Below, in pieces: positions 22,442 through 34,029 of a stretch of DNA of 64,000 nucleotides. The position numbers and the translations under genes are program-made. Each line of letters opens with the position of its first letter. Within the stretch, counting starts at the first letter, position 1. The DNA is from Myrica gale (Eukaryota > Streptophyta > Magnoliopsida > Fagales > Myricaceae), in contig OZ005601.1 in the NCBI GenBank assembly GCA_963930655.1, forward strand, positions 22,258,921-22,322,920, read 5' to 3'. The notes below the pieces were generated by a model. The model ran no database searches and was not told where the DNA came from. It saw nothing but the letters and a program-made list of their open reading frames with translations.

Positions 22442-22883
22442 TGATGATGTCAAGAATCACCACAATGCTCAGAAGCCTAATGATGTTAAGAATCACCACA
22501 ATGCTCTGAAGCCAAGTGAACCTGCAAGAATCGCCGAGGAGGGTGGCCTCGGATCAAGTCTCCGACAGCCAAATCTGTATTTAAGAGGGAAGATGAGTAT
22601 TCTAAAGACATAATTTAGCGTGGGTCTAATGAGGAGAATACCTGAGTTTTATACTTGTACCGGCATCGTAGTCCTGTTAGGAGACTCTTCTTAAGGTAGT
22701 AGAGTTGTATTGTGATAGTGCCCTCAACCATTTGAATTTCCATGAGGAATCCTCGAGTGGTAGACTTCTATGTGATATCGGATGCTAGACTCCTATGCGA
22801 GGTTGGATAGTTGGGACTAGCCAACATGCTAATGGACCCGAGCCCAAGTGGTTTGGTCGGACCGAGTATTTCATGGTCCATCA
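22442..22883 (-). repeat. 5' LTR of the gag-protease gypsy element
   Basis: This 442-bp LTR has termini TGATGATGTC...GGTCCATCA and is followed by target duplication GACAC (22884-22888). An internal direct repeat of about 40 bp, 'GATGATGTCAAGAATCACCA' then 'AATGCTC', occurs twice at its start, and the partner LTR has it as well. Confidence 0.85.
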
Positions 22884-22888
22884 GACAC

Positions 22889-23597
22889 CATGATCGAGCG
22901 AGAATTAAGGTGCAATAAAAATTGGTCTCAAAACTACAATTGGACCCTTGATTGCATGACAACTTCAATGCAAAATCTCCATGGCGAAATGGAAATAATA
23001 TTCATTGATTTGATATCTGAAGTCTCAAAACAGATTTAGCATCAACAATCAATAAATGAAAAGTGCATACGTGTGTAATAATCATATACATTCAAAAAGG
23101 CTTAAGACGTTAAACTTGTTAGGGAGGTCAAAGCAATATAAATGAAACCAGTAGGGAGAAAAGAACATTACCTAGGGAATGAAAGTCAACCCAATGTCAC
23201 TAGAACTTGAAAATGAAACTTTGTTACTCATTTTTCTCTTCTAAATATATATATATATATATACATCCCCTCTTTTATTTTAAGGGATTGATACAACTTC
23301 ACTGTGATTACTGTTGAGAATCTTTGAACATTAAAAAGGATACTATCTGAGCAAGGTCATCTATTCAAAGGTCATTCCAATCCTAAGAACATATTCCCTC
23401 TCACCTATGATTGTATTTGAGGTGTTCACACATGCGGTCAAGCCTCATTTAATCATATAGGTGTGCGGTGTGATAGAGTACAACACAAGTCATTTAAAGA
23501 CTATGTCAACTTGCACTAAAATGAAACAATAGACATTACTCTCAAATTATATTTCAAACTAGACACAAGTTGAAAGAGTATTTAAGGTTTCATGCTC
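22889..23597. other. No gene recognised; possibly copia internal remnant
   Basis: This lies between the gypsy element and the copia gag remnant on the same strand as the latter. No domain could be read. An (AT)n run lies at about 23247-23262. Confidence 0.4.
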
Positions 23598-23900
23598 AAG
23601 AAGCTCAATCATGTCACTCAAGCAAATTAAAATCTTTTTTGAACCGATAGGCAACGTTAAGATCTTTATTGTTCAAATTTTACTCATTTGTATAATCTTT
23701 AGACAAAGTTCTCATATCTTTAGGTGTTACAACACCTTCAAAAATAGTGGAGGGTTTTGACAAACTCTTTTCACGAGAATTCTAGATGTGTTCATCTAGA
23801 GATTTCAGAGAAGCTCTCATGCATACTTTCCAGTAAGCATAATTGTTATTATCAAAGTAGGGAGTGATGTAAAATGACTGAATTTTGTCACTCTAGACTA
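23598..23900 (-). pseudogene. Ty1/copia gag N-terminal remnant
   Basis: The - strand reads FYITPYFDNNNYAYWKVCMR then ASLKSLDEHI, a stop, and later TIFEGVVTPKDMRTLSKDYT. The 'P.FDg.NYa.Wk.rMra.L.slDe' pattern is the conserved start of copia Gag (DUF4219/UBN2 type). A tRNA-Met-type primer-binding site lies just upstream at 23922-23936, as expected. There are several stops, and no protease, integrase or RT follows. It is a decayed copia element whose 5' end faces right. Confidence 0.7.
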
Positions 23901-23921
23901 AGGGATTAGGACTAAATTTAT

Positions 23922-23936
23922 GCTCTGATACCAATT
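23922..23936 (-). other. Primer-binding site (initiator tRNA-Met type) of copia remnant
   Basis: The + strand GCTCTGATACCAATT is the reverse complement of AATTGGTATCAGAGC, the standard plant LTR-retrotransposon primer-binding site. It lies about 20 bp upstream of the gag-like reading on the - strand. Confidence 0.75.
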
Positions 23937-23937
23937 G

Positions 23938-24410
23938 AAGATACGATTTAAACCCAAAAGATGTCTAAAGGGGAAGTGAATAGGTGTTCTCCCCTAATTA
24001 AAATTGAAAGAGAGTTTCTGAACATGTTCAAAAATCTTTCGAATCAAGATCAGGATAAATATCAACACATTCAATAAAATCATGATAAGCAGAAATATAA
24101 ATTAAACTTAAATTACACAAAGAAGAGAATTTTGTTAATCCGAATGATTCAGACAAGTAATAATCCAAATTACATTCAAAAGAAATATATGTAAAATTCA
24201 TTAAGAAGTAATCTTTATAAACAATGATTCAGACATAATTAGACCTTTACGGACTTTGACACGCTGTTTGTAATAATCCGAATGATTCACTCGGACCCGC
24301 ACCAAGTGGAAACCTTCTCCGAACTCTTAGACTTGTCTCATGGATACTTCACGAAAGAAACTTATTCCACAACACTGGAACTCTAGCTGTCAAACTACAC
24401 TAAGAGTACG
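23938..24410 (-). repeat. Probable 5' LTR remnant of the copia element
   Basis: It starts TGAAGATACGA directly beside the primer-binding site, so on the - strand it ends in TCTTCA. The outer border is not defined; 24410 is a guess. No partner LTR was found. Confidence 0.4.
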
Positions 24411-26027
24411 GTACGTGTATTTTAATATTTTTAGTGTTTTTAGTCCTTAATTTGTGATATTTTTTTACATTATATAGTAAATTTTTTTTATCATTTTTCC
24501 TTAAGAGTTTGACCCCTTCGACTACATTTCGGGTTATGCCACTGACTTGAGCAATGGTGCAGCTTAGATCAGGGGAGCTTTTGTGCGTTAATGTAGCTCA
24601 ATCTTGGGATCTGGTGAGAAGTGAGCTCGTAGAGTTCACTCGAGCTATATGTTGTCGAGCATCAGGCAAGCGAAAGTTATATGTAAACTCCACTGAGTTC
24701 GCTGGAGCCATCTGTCGAACATCAAGCAAGCGAAACGACAAATATATGGTTTTTACAGAATTCGCTCCAGCTAAGATCAGACAACCTTCTTGTAACTCTC
24801 TGTATCTTGGGTAGACGACGAATGATGGCTTGATCTCTTGAACACTTGACTCACTTTTATTCAAAGGACATTACAACTCAAATGGACGAAGTTTAACACG
24901 GAATTAAGCCAAGAGTAAACCATACACGAACAGTTGATGCTTTTCGACCTTATATATATAATCTATCATCAGCTTTCTTCTTGTCCAACTTAAGTTCTTG
25001 CCTAGAAAAAAGAAAAACCTAAGAATATCTTGAAGCTCCAGTAGTTACGCATTAATGGTGACGTAGTGAAGAATAGTTTGTTCTTGGATGTTTTCAATCT
25101 GTGACTGTCGTATCTCCAGCTAGAATGATCGTATCCTTACATCTACAAGGGCTCACACCTGAATTGGCATAGATGCCTTGAATTACCATGGCATGTTCAT
25201 GATTCTTCCGCCAATCTCCATTGCGAGGAGCGACAACATTTAGGTGGGGAGGGAGGGGAGAACTCCTCCCACATGTACACCTCACGGTGGGCAGCAGTTG
25301 GTGGCCAAAAGAACCCATCGATCCTCCTCTATTTTTTTATGTTTAAGAACTCAATCACCTATTTTATTCTTTTAGATACTCAGTGACTTATTTTATTTCA
25401 GCAAAATTAATACTGGTACGTATTTTAAATTTGCTCTAAACTCAGTTTAAACCTTTGAATTTGGGCCAAATCATACATATGTCGTCAATTAATAATTTCC
25501 TATTTGGATACTATTTCTAGCAATATAATTGCCCGACGTGAGAAAAAGTAAATCACCTTTTTACAAAAAAAAAAAACCTATCATGTATTACACTTTTACT
25601 ATCAATGATGAGGGCTCTAACGAGTGGCGGAACCAGAAATGAAAATCAATCCGGACGAACTTTTAAAGCAAAATGACTGAATTTTTTTTCATACGTAATG
25701 TAAAAAATTGTCTTAAAGTTATAATATCAAAGCATTAAAGACTAAAAATATTGAATTACACATATCGTATTATGTACTACGGTTGTGCATCTTCTGAAAA
25801 CGTAGTTCTCCAAATATACAAAAAACAAAAAAACAAAAACCCTTCTCGGCCATTGATAATTGATATCGAACTATTTGATGTGCAATTAAGGACATTTTGC
25901 ACATTCCGAAGTTGTATACAATTGTTAAAAAGCAAAAAGGAATTGTGGAACAACGACAGTTGCGGTAAAATTATTAATTGTCATTGTGTGCTTGAACGGA
26001 GTAAACATGCATGAATTTATTTTTTTC
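24411..26027. other. Intergenic; short imperfect repeats, no gene recognised
   Basis: Two imperfect copies of about 50 bp ('GAGTTCACTCGAGCTATATG' and 'GAGTTCGCTGGAGCCATCTG', each followed by CGA(A/G)CATCA(A/G)GCAAGCGAAA) lie at about 24637 and 24695. The open frames covering them on both strands are explained by this repeat. Nothing else is recognised. Confidence 0.45.
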
Positions 26028-26028
26028 A

Positions 26029-26084
26029 GGGGCGGACCCAGGCCCGGGCGCCCAAGTGCGGTCGTCCGGGGTCCGCCCCTGACT
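26029..26084. repeat. GC-rich hairpin with CAGGGGCGGACC ends (hAT-terminus-like)
   Basis: CAGGGGCGGACCCAGGC at the left pairs with GGGGTCCGCCCCTG at the right across about 55 bp. The sequence is abruptly GC-rich in AT-rich DNA. CAGGGGCGGA-type ends are common in plant hAT elements. It may be two such termini brought together by an internal deletion. Confidence 0.55.
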
Positions 26085-26929
26085 CTAACAGTACTTTCAA
26101 CCTTTAAGTATTCATTTGTGATATTTCAATATCCTATATTACGAAACCGTGTAAATTTTGCACGGTCTTTCCATAATTTTTTTATTTATTCAGACACAAA
26201 ATAACCTTTTTGCATATTGCTAAGTTTTTCCTTCGTGTATTTTTTAACATAAAAAAGTTGTGAAGGTCAAATCCTCATTTTATTGATTAAAGATTCAGTT
26301 TTACAAATGATCTCTAGTAGTCGACGAATAAAATATTAAATTGATAGTTTCCGTACAAAAAATATGATTAATGGGTGAAAATATATATTTTTAAAATTAA
26401 AATAAATTTTGAAACAGTTCTCAAAACGTTATGTACTTAAAAAAAATCTGATTGGATCTATCCCTATGGCACATTCGATGAGGGAATCGACGGAACCATT
26501 ATCTTCTTTGTGCTAGAAAAAGGGTGAGAGGATGCATAATACCCTTTTTGCCCTCCCATGCCTAGAGAGGACTTGGATTACCTGTGGCTGATTAGTTAGG
26601 GTGATTAGTGTTTGGATGTGTGTATATTGGCTCTATATATACTTGATTAGTGATTAAGATCATTAAGAGCATCTCAGACCATCATCTTTTTATGTTACGT
26701 TAATTATAAGTTATTACTCTGTAGTGCCCAAGAGTAATTAAGGTACATTCTAATTATTTTATTCTCAAAATTATTGAGGCAGGTTTTCTCAAAAATAAAA
26801 GGAACTAAAGTTAAAAATTTTATTTCAAATTCCTCGTTATTTAATATTATATTTCATCAAAGTTGTCGTAATATAAACAACAAGAAATTGTGTAGTCACC
26901 ATTACACTGTTCACCATTTTGTTAGGTTA
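26085..26929. other. Intergenic, AT-rich, no feature recognised
   Basis: No conserved reading frame, repeat or RNA gene was seen here. Confidence 0.5.
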
Positions 26930-27130
26930 AAATTTTAGTAAAATTTTAGGAGTTGGTAAAAAGGTTGAAGAGAGAGAATTGAAAAAGTGAAAAAGTTAGA
27001 GAAAAAGTAAGAGAAAGAATGAAAAAGTAAGTAAAAAAGTGAAAAAGTAAAAAAAAAGTTAGAGAAAAAATAAAGAGAGATAATGAAAAAATAAGGATAT
27101 TAAAATTTTGGTAAAATTTTGTTAAAACGA
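26930..27130. repeat. Purine-rich MITE-like segment
   Basis: TTAAAATTTTAGTAAAATTT at the left and TTAAAATTTTGGTAAAATTT at the right bracket a run of GAGAGAAAAAGTGAAAAAGT units. The bracketing sequence resembles the 'AAAATTTTAGGGTGTTGGAG' part of the foldback at 2200, so it may be a relative. Confidence 0.45.
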
Positions 27131-27619
27131 CAAACCGTAGTTTAGACAAAATTGCCTTTAGCTCTTAATATTGTAAGCTCATGTCTCTTATGAGCTCATC
27201 TTTACATCATCAAGTATATAAATATGTCCCGACTCCCATCAATTGGGCTTGTAATGTACGTATAAATCTTAACTGATATGATTTTTAGTTTGAACATTTA
27301 AAAGCACATAATATATATATCGAGTAATTACCGTCTGCCATAGATCAGTAACTCTGACTAATAACCAACAGGAGCAAATACAAGACAAATTTTTAGGGGA
27401 ACAGGCGAAGAGCACTGGAGGTGACTGACCGATGACTGCAGGAATGACATTTGAAAAGTAGGTACCTGACAACTGCGCCCCTGGTGTATAATGGACACGT
27501 CCAATCCCTCCAGGGAAAGGAAAGGAGAAGCGAAGAAAACGCCCATCCCATTTAGCCGGCCCCCACTGCTAGTAGCGCGGGACTCTCGGGGGTGTTACAG
27601 CAGTGGGTCCCAGCTTTGC

Positions 27620-27717
27620 TTCCCTTGTCCAGTGCCGGTCTCACTGGGTGTGTGTCACTGTTTGCCCATTCCCTTGTCCAGTGCCGGTCTCACTGGGTGT
27701 GTGTCACTGTTTGCCCA
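27620..27717. repeat. Perfect 49-bp tandem duplication
   Basis: Two identical copies (27620-27668 and 27669-27717) contain CCAGTGCCGGTCTCACTGGG and GTGTGTGTCACTGTTTGCCC. No differences are seen by eye, so the duplication is recent. It lies in a locally GC-rich block (27480-27860). Confidence 0.9.
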
Positions 27718-27859
27718 TATGAGTTGGAAATGGGAGTGGTGGTCATCGCCGCCAGCTTTACCTCGTTGCAGAGGCACAGCAGTGTGTTTAATGTACACAC
27801 GTGGTTTTCCTGAGACCGGTCAGCCAACACAGAACGATATCATACTCATTTGAAGATCT

Positions 27860-28683
27860 GACCTGCCCTTTTCACTGTTTACCGTTGAAATTTAGTACTG
27901 CGTACATGCACACGGACTTTCCTCTCCTAACTTCCTTAACTCACATCACGTGCCACAGTGGTACAAGCCTGACGTCAGACCCTCGAGAATACGCCAGCAC
28001 ACCTTTTGGATTTTTTTTTTTTCCTTTTTAAGTCCAACATTTGGACTTAAATAGATGGGTTAGATTCTAACAATATGATCGTCGTAGCGGTCTGACCACT
28101 TTAAATTTAGATCACTTGAGAAATATTTCAAACCTTCGTATTATATATTTCGCATATCATTTAAATAAAACACACTTTCATATCTCTGTCTTGTCTTTGT
28201 GTGAATCAAAAGATAGAACTTTCCACTTCTATATCCACGCTTTAAGAGAGTTTATTCTCGTAATCTTTATATCAAGAGATGTGATTTCTTTAATGAGAGT
28301 ATTCACTAAAGAAGAAGCTTAGAGAGAGTATATCTCTAAATTGGTGAAGTTGAGTGTTGAGCCCGGAAAAAACACTTGTACTGTTCTCTAGCACCCGGAA
28401 ACTAGAATGTACGCTATTTGGATAATAGTTGGAAAATCTCAAGGCTCTTGAATGAGTTTGAGGGGTGGATGTAGCCGGGTTTGCCGAACCACATAAAAAT
28501 CACGTGTTTGATTCTTTAAATCCTTTCTTTTTATATTTAGCCGTTATTTATACTCGTTGTTTATATATACTTGTGCTAAATTAGTATTTACTTTGTAAAA
28601 ACGACTTTGGGAGTTAAAAACGAAAAAAGTTTGAAAACTCAATTCAACCACTTATTGGGTTGCCTTAATCCTAGGACTTACAG
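27860..28683 (+). mobile_element. Copia LTR 3'-end remnant, SIRE-like
   Basis: The segment 28340-28683 has the same order of blocks as the 3' half of the LTR at 7878-9175: AACACTTGTACTG..., GGGGTGGATGTAGCCGGG, GCCGAACCACATAAAAATCA, then ACTCAATTCAACC and GGGTTGCCTTAATCC. The upstream part (27860-28340) is only tentatively included. No primer-binding site, gag or partner LTR is nearby. Confidence 0.5.
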
Positions 28684-28983
28684 AAACTGCTGGGCCGAAA
28701 TAGGCTCAAGCCCGCTCTCAGGAAGGAGGGATGTAAGGAAAATAAAAGATTCTAAAATGGTAATCTTCTCTAAGGAAAATACTAAGAACTTGAGGAGGAA
28801 AAAAATGGTAAATGGTAACTGATAAAAACATCGGAGACATCTCCCTAAGAGAAGGATCCGATGCACTTTATCTTCTTTTTTTTGCTGGCAAGAGAAATAA
28901 ATGTGCAACTCAACCTTTTAGCTCATCTTGAACTTTGAGTTTCTGGCCAAGTTCTCTTGGACCTTTTACCCAGTAAATTTTGT

Positions 28984-29379
28984 GATAAGCTTGTTAAATT
29001 TAGCTTCATCAAGTAGAATTTTATTCTAAGATGCAATAGTATTTCTTTTAGTGTTCATGATTTACACGTATCAAGAAGGCTTATACATATTTTTAATGAC
29101 ATGATTTGCACAGCGGTCTTAGCAAGGATTAATACAGTTAGAGGTATGAAGAGAACATATATGAATCTTTGATTAAGGAGGACGTTGAAGATTTCTGAAC
29201 ATATATTTACAGCATATTGCGGATACAAATTCATACTTTGTTAGAATTACCTTTCTTGTGATTGCATACTGAGGTGTACCTCTTTAGGAGGGTAGAGTTT
29301 TTTCTCTTGTTATCTAGGCCTGGCCTATTTTTATACAGTTCTTGAGGAATTAATACACTTATCAATTACTAAAAAAAGC
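28984..29379 (+). mobile_element. Possible 5'-truncated LINE 3' end
   Basis: 'TGCATACTGAGGTGTACCTC', then 'GTTATCTAGGCCTGG' and the terminal 'TTAATACACTTATCAATTAC' followed by AAAAAAA resemble the tail of plant L1-type LINEs. No reading frame remains. Confidence 0.35.
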
Positions 29380-30613
29380 ACAATTTTATTATCTTTAAAT
29401 AAATAAGGTAAGTGCCTGTACTAATCCAAAAACAGGAAAGATTTACACAATGAGGTTAAATACAGATATAATACGTAGACTTAAAATCTCATGTGCATTT
29501 CTACTTACAATCCTGCAGTTTACAAATTCAAAAAGTTAACTAGAATATTGCTTCCGTGCTAAAGAACCGAGACATCAACGAAAAACAGCACAAACAGCAC
29601 ACAAGTACGTAATAATGTGGATACGGCTTTCTTCTATATTCTAGTTCAAGCTCCAGTCCACTTAAGGGAGGAGTGGCATTATTCTAAGATGGTCGTGCAT
29701 GATGGTCGTGAAAAAAAGAGTACTCGATGGTTCTGCTGTTTCAAAAGGCTCCTTTGATACCCGAAATATTACAGATTTTAATAAACGTTGTGGCTGTTGA
29801 TCACCTACACGAACGGGTTTGAATGCTTTTTATTTTCGTTTAGGTAAATGTAAATTTTGTGTTATAAAAGTAAATTTTCTATGCCAAATCATGCGCACAC
29901 AACATTTTTTTTTTCATATTTTTCTTTTAATTTGAATTTTAAAAAAATAATTAAATAACCTTCAATCAAAATAAATATAAAAAATTGAGTGAAATAATTT
30001 TTATTTTATTTTTTCACCAAATTTTATAAAAAGGTTAATATCATGTATAACAAGATAACTAATTGCTTTTCTTTCATGCGGTCAAGTTTTGTACTCCAAT
30101 ATGCGCACTCAATTGATCAGAGCATTTGAGAGTTAATTTGTGGGACTGATACTGAGATAAGCACTTAATTAGGTTATTATATACCATGTTCATACTCTTC
30201 GAATAATTCCTTCAATCAGAGCTTATAATTGTTCAATTGTAATGAGTGCACAACAAGTTGACGAGCTAACAAATGATGGTTGTAATTAAGTGACTATCAA
30301 GCTGGAGCCGAGTTTTTGGATTACTTAGAGCTCGGAATTTTATCTTTGGGAGGACTGAATTAATATTATAATATTATATTTATATTATATGCTTAAATAT
30401 ATATAATATATAAAAAAATTTGGTAAAAAGAGAATTAAGGTTATGAAAAAATTCTTCACAAGTTTTGTTAGCTTAAGGATATATAACCCAAGCTTATATT
30501 TGTGAGAGATATTAAATTATAAATAATGATTTTGTTTCTTTAACTAGTATTATATTGTATATTAACAATCTCTGGACTTTATCATGCGGTTAAGTTATTC
30601 ACTGCAACTAAGT
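29380..30613. other. Intergenic, very AT-rich, no feature recognised
   Basis: Homopolymer A and T runs and (TA)-rich stretches near 29890-30060 and 30365-30425 are the only structure seen. Confidence 0.5.
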
Positions 30614-30729
30614 GGCTGTTCGTTTAATAAAAAATTTTCACAAAAATCATTCAACCAAACATCATTACAACACGCATATAAATTCTCAAAACACAAAAAA
30701 ATCATCACAAAACTTATAACCGAACAACC
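30614..30729. mobile_element. Small MITE-like element with GGCTGTTCG ends
   Basis: GGCTGTTCG at 30614 is matched in inverted form by CGAACAACC at 30721-30729, around 116 bp of AT-rich non-coding DNA. No clear target duplication was found. Confidence 0.4.
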
Positions 30730-32841
30730 TGTTAGTTAAGTCAGGTTAGTCTAGAAATCTGATGTACATGAGATGTCATGTATTACGTCTTGTTAAAAGA
30801 AAAAAATAATAAATTTTAACAAAATTGTAGATTTTTTAATATTTGAGCAAAATCTCGAATTTTTTAATCGTGTATAAATGTATTTTGCAGATCACGTACA
30901 GAAAATATTGAATGGGGGACAAGAAATAATATTCTTACATATTGGCATACCGACAGAACGGAGCGGGCAGTTTTCAAGATATTTGGAAGGGTTGCGCCCC
31001 CTCCTTCCTGTTCTTATATTTTCCTGCCTCCGCCCCTCGCCCCTTCTGTAGAGAAAGGCTCTGTCTTTTCTATAAAAATCCCTCTCCACATTGCTATTTG
31101 TCTGCTTCCCATACTACTCCCTTCAGCGGCGGGAGGAGCTCTAGTTCCTCCAGCTTCCGTCTCTTCTTCTGATATAGTCCTCTGCGACCGAAACCTCTAA
31201 TGAACTCCAATTTTCTGTCACAACCCGCAGCTAATCAGACGACGCATAGAGGCTCACGCGCCCGTTCCCTACTCTTCCAATCCGAGTTGGAAGTGGGTCT
31301 CTATGGTGGGCACGCACAGGGTGTTTGGACTCTGGGCCTCCCAACGGCTCGTTCTAGCTCCGCCGATGGTGGACGGGCTAGGGGATTGGGGCCCACGTGC
31401 CTGTCTATTTTGCCCCTCGGCTGGCTCCACTCCTCTAGTTACTGATCCTGCCACTGTCCACTGCTGTCGGCTTTTCTTTTCTGCTTGTTTTATCAGCTTG
31501 ACGCCTATGTGGTTTTTTCGCCCTTGTGGGGTCATTTAAGCGTCCTGCTCGTTCGGGTTTGTAAGCTAATTTGGCCCGTTAGCTTAATCCTCTCGGTAGA
31601 GTATGACTAATTTTGAGATTATTGAGAGATGTTTGATTTGAATTTGGGGTCACTTCTCCCTTTGGCTTCTCCCTTTCCACTTTTTCCCTTATCTTTTCTT
31701 TTTAACTTTTTATTCTTTATTTTGCATTCTTTCACCAAACGAAGGAAAATATATCTGTCACCTTTTATCCACGGAAGCCTCAAATGGCGCCCCTCCACTT
31801 TTGCCCCTCCACTTTTATCCCTATAGCTAGAAATCTACCACCCTACAGTTTTACATCCACTTTATATTCGGAGCCTAGGGCCAACACATTGCAACTGGTA
31901 GGCCTGAGTCTCTCTTGCCGTCCCATCTCACGGTGGCTAAGTAATTGTCGGTACTCTCCTGAGATTTAGGGTCCGTTTGTTACTTAAAATAAAAATTTCA
32001 CAAATTTTATACTATTTTATAATATAATCTTTTTTCGATTAAATCATAATTTTTTACTGTAAAAAATATAAAAAAATATTTCTCTACATTTTTTTATTAA
32101 ATTCAATACTTAAAATTTTATGGATTCCTCCATCCTGTCTATAAATGTAGAAACAAATCTCTATTTTATCAAAGAGTTGAGTTCGGTTGATACTCCCTTT
32201 ATATTTAAGGTGTTGAGATAATCTTCACCAACTCTCTGTTTGCTGAGGAAACTATAAGACCGGACCAAGTTAAGTCCATTTTTCGTTTTTTTTAGTTCCT
32301 TATACAGTAATGAATATATAGGGTGCATGTTGGGGTCCATCACCCTCACCTCTTCTGTAACCTTTATTATCAGATAATCCAATTTCATACTGATTACCTT
32401 AAAAAAAAGAGAGAGTGCCTTTTCAAAAGCAGCAGCAGTACACGAGGTGTACAACTTTGTATAACACGGACATTGACTACCTATCCGGACTTCATCAATA
32501 AAAAAAATCAAGAGGAAGAAAGCAACGCGAAAAGGAAAAATCCATTGGAATGAATGAATATTGACATTATATTCTATATCCAAGTACATTCATGATCATA
32601 GACCCGTGACTTTAACTCAAGTTACTCAACAGCGCCGGCTCTTTCCTTTTGGAAAATGATATGATAATTAGAGTTCAAATTTCCTATGATATGTTTTGGG
32701 CTATATTCCTCCAATTTTTATTGCATGTAAATATGGATTCGGGAAAACTTCTCTTTTTGACTCCAAAGTACGGGGCTAATGTCGTTTAAAGATTAAAACT
32801 ACAAAATTTTGTCAGATTGTATATTCAAACTATCAGAATTC
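30730..32841. other. Intergenic with a GC-rich, leader-like block; no gene recognised
   Basis: The block at about 30960-31560 is GC-rich and includes TCTATAAAAATCCC (a TATA-like site near 31070) followed by CT-rich, 5'-UTR-like sequence. The frames around it (for example 31200-31445 on +) match no family and overlap frames on the other strand. It could be a decayed promoter and first exon. The rest (31560-32841) shows nothing coding. Confidence 0.4.
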
Positions 32842-34029
32842 ATTACTTTGCACCATTTAAATAGATGCTAAAGTTGAAATGAGTAGAACATTAATTATGT
32901 AACACAATTTTTACTGTTAGATCCTATTAGAAGCATATACCGGGACAAAGGGAGAGGACTAACCTTATTTTTTATTTTTATATATTTTTACATTGACCAT
33001 CCATTAAATTATAATATTATATTTAGGCTCCCAAAAGTCACATCCTAATAATTTTGGCTTTGGGTGTATATTGATGAATTCTGATAGAACCAATGAAGGA
33101 TGCTCGGCCACAATTTCGAATTCGGTATTATATGTATATGTTTTATCCTATTTCGATATATTGAGTTCCTCTGTATTTATAGAAACTTTAAATTTTCGTG
33201 CTTGTCTGTCATGGTTTAGTTTATGCAGGGTGAAAAAGAGCATTAGAATAGTACTAATTCTTGAATACTATTACTTTGCACCTTTTAATTAGATTTGAAA
33301 GTTGAAATGAGTAGAAAATTAATTATGTGGCATAATCTTTACAATCATATCCCATTAGTGGCATATTAAGGGGCAAAGGTAGAGGACTGACCTTATTTTT
33401 TTAATATATTTTTATATTGACTACCCAGCAAATTATAATATTATATTTTGACCCCAGAAGTCATATCATAGTAATTTTGGTTTTGGATGTATGTTGACGA
33501 ATTCTGATAGAACCAATCGATGATGTTTGCTACAATTTCGAATTCGGTATTATATGTTTTCTCTTATTTTTCTTGTTTTTGACATGGAATCGATTTTTCT
33601 TTATTTTTTTGGGTGACGAGGAAAATCCGGGCACCCATCCACGTGCACCGAGTTCGGACGAACCTGATCCAGTATACGCATGAGGTGAGCTTAACGCCAC
33701 GGTAAACCTCGGGCCGTGCAGCCCTCCCAAACCACACATGTCAGTTAAGTCCAGCTTCGCAGAGGGAGTGACCCCAATGAGTTGTTTGCACCTGAGAGGA
33801 TTCGAACTTGAGACTTCAGGGGAGCAAACTCTAGGCCCCAAGCCTTCACCACTCAGGCCAACTCCTTGGGGTTAAAGTTTTTTTTTTCTATATTCATGTA
33901 CAATGAATTTCTATATATTGGGTTTATCTGTATTTATAGAAACTTTTAATTTTTATAGTTGTCCTAATTGTTGGTTTAGTTTTTGCATGGTGAAAAAAAG
34001 CATTGGAATGGTATTAGCTCTTGAATAAT
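32842..34029. repeat. 428-bp tandem duplication, second copy split by a SINE
   Basis: Copy 1 (32842-33269) and copy 2 (33270-34029) share 'ATTACTTTGCACC', 'GTTGAAATGAGTAGAA', 'AATTATAATATTATATTT', 'GAATTCTGATAGAACCAAT' and 'ATTTCGAATTCGGTATTATA' in the same order. Copy 2 is longer because of the insertion at about 33605-33873. Many point differences show the duplication is old. Confidence 0.85.
33605..33873 (-). mobile_element. tRNA-derived SINE
   Basis: On the - strand a polymerase III A box TGGCCTGAGTGG (33860-33849) and a B box AGTTCGAATCC (33808-33798) lie about 40 bp apart, as in tRNA genes. No tRNA cloverleaf continues. The element is about 270 bp long and ends on the - strand in an A-rich tail ('CACCCAAAAAAATAAAG'). 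The insertion splits the second copy of the tandem duplication. A target duplication is not clear in the surrounding T-rich sequence. Confidence 0.75.

Larger units (their letters stand above)
16960..22888 (-). mobile_element. Non-autonomous Ty3/gypsy retrotransposon (gag-protease only), with target duplication
   Basis: Two LTRs of about 442-445 bp (22442-22883, the 5' LTR; 16965-17409, the 3' LTR) flank the element, which reads on the - strand. A perfect 5-bp target duplication GACAC lies at 16960-16964 and 22884-22888. A primer-binding-like site lies next to the 5' LTR (22421-22440) and a purine-rich tract next to the 3' LTR (about 17410-17430). Gag and aspartic-protease sequence is present, but there is no reverse transcriptase, RNase H or integrase. 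A tandem-repeat block fills the place where pol should be. This is the structure of the TR-GAG or LARD-like class, which depends on enzymes from a full element. A solo LTR (19714-21930) was inserted later in gag. Confidence 0.85.

Noticed and set aside
27491..27853. 120-codon GC-rich + strand frame
   Set aside because: It covers the 49-bp duplication and overlaps another frame. No domain, splice signal or plausible start context was seen.
31200..31539. Three overlapping frames in the GC-rich block
   Set aside because: Frames on both strands arise from high GC content. No conserved motif is visible in any of them.
33530..33841. 103-codon - strand frame
   Set aside because: It is the body of the tRNA-derived SINE, which has A and B boxes.
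33798..33860. Possible tRNA gene
   Set aside because: A and B boxes are present, but no acceptor or anticodon stems pair around them. The rest fits a SINE.
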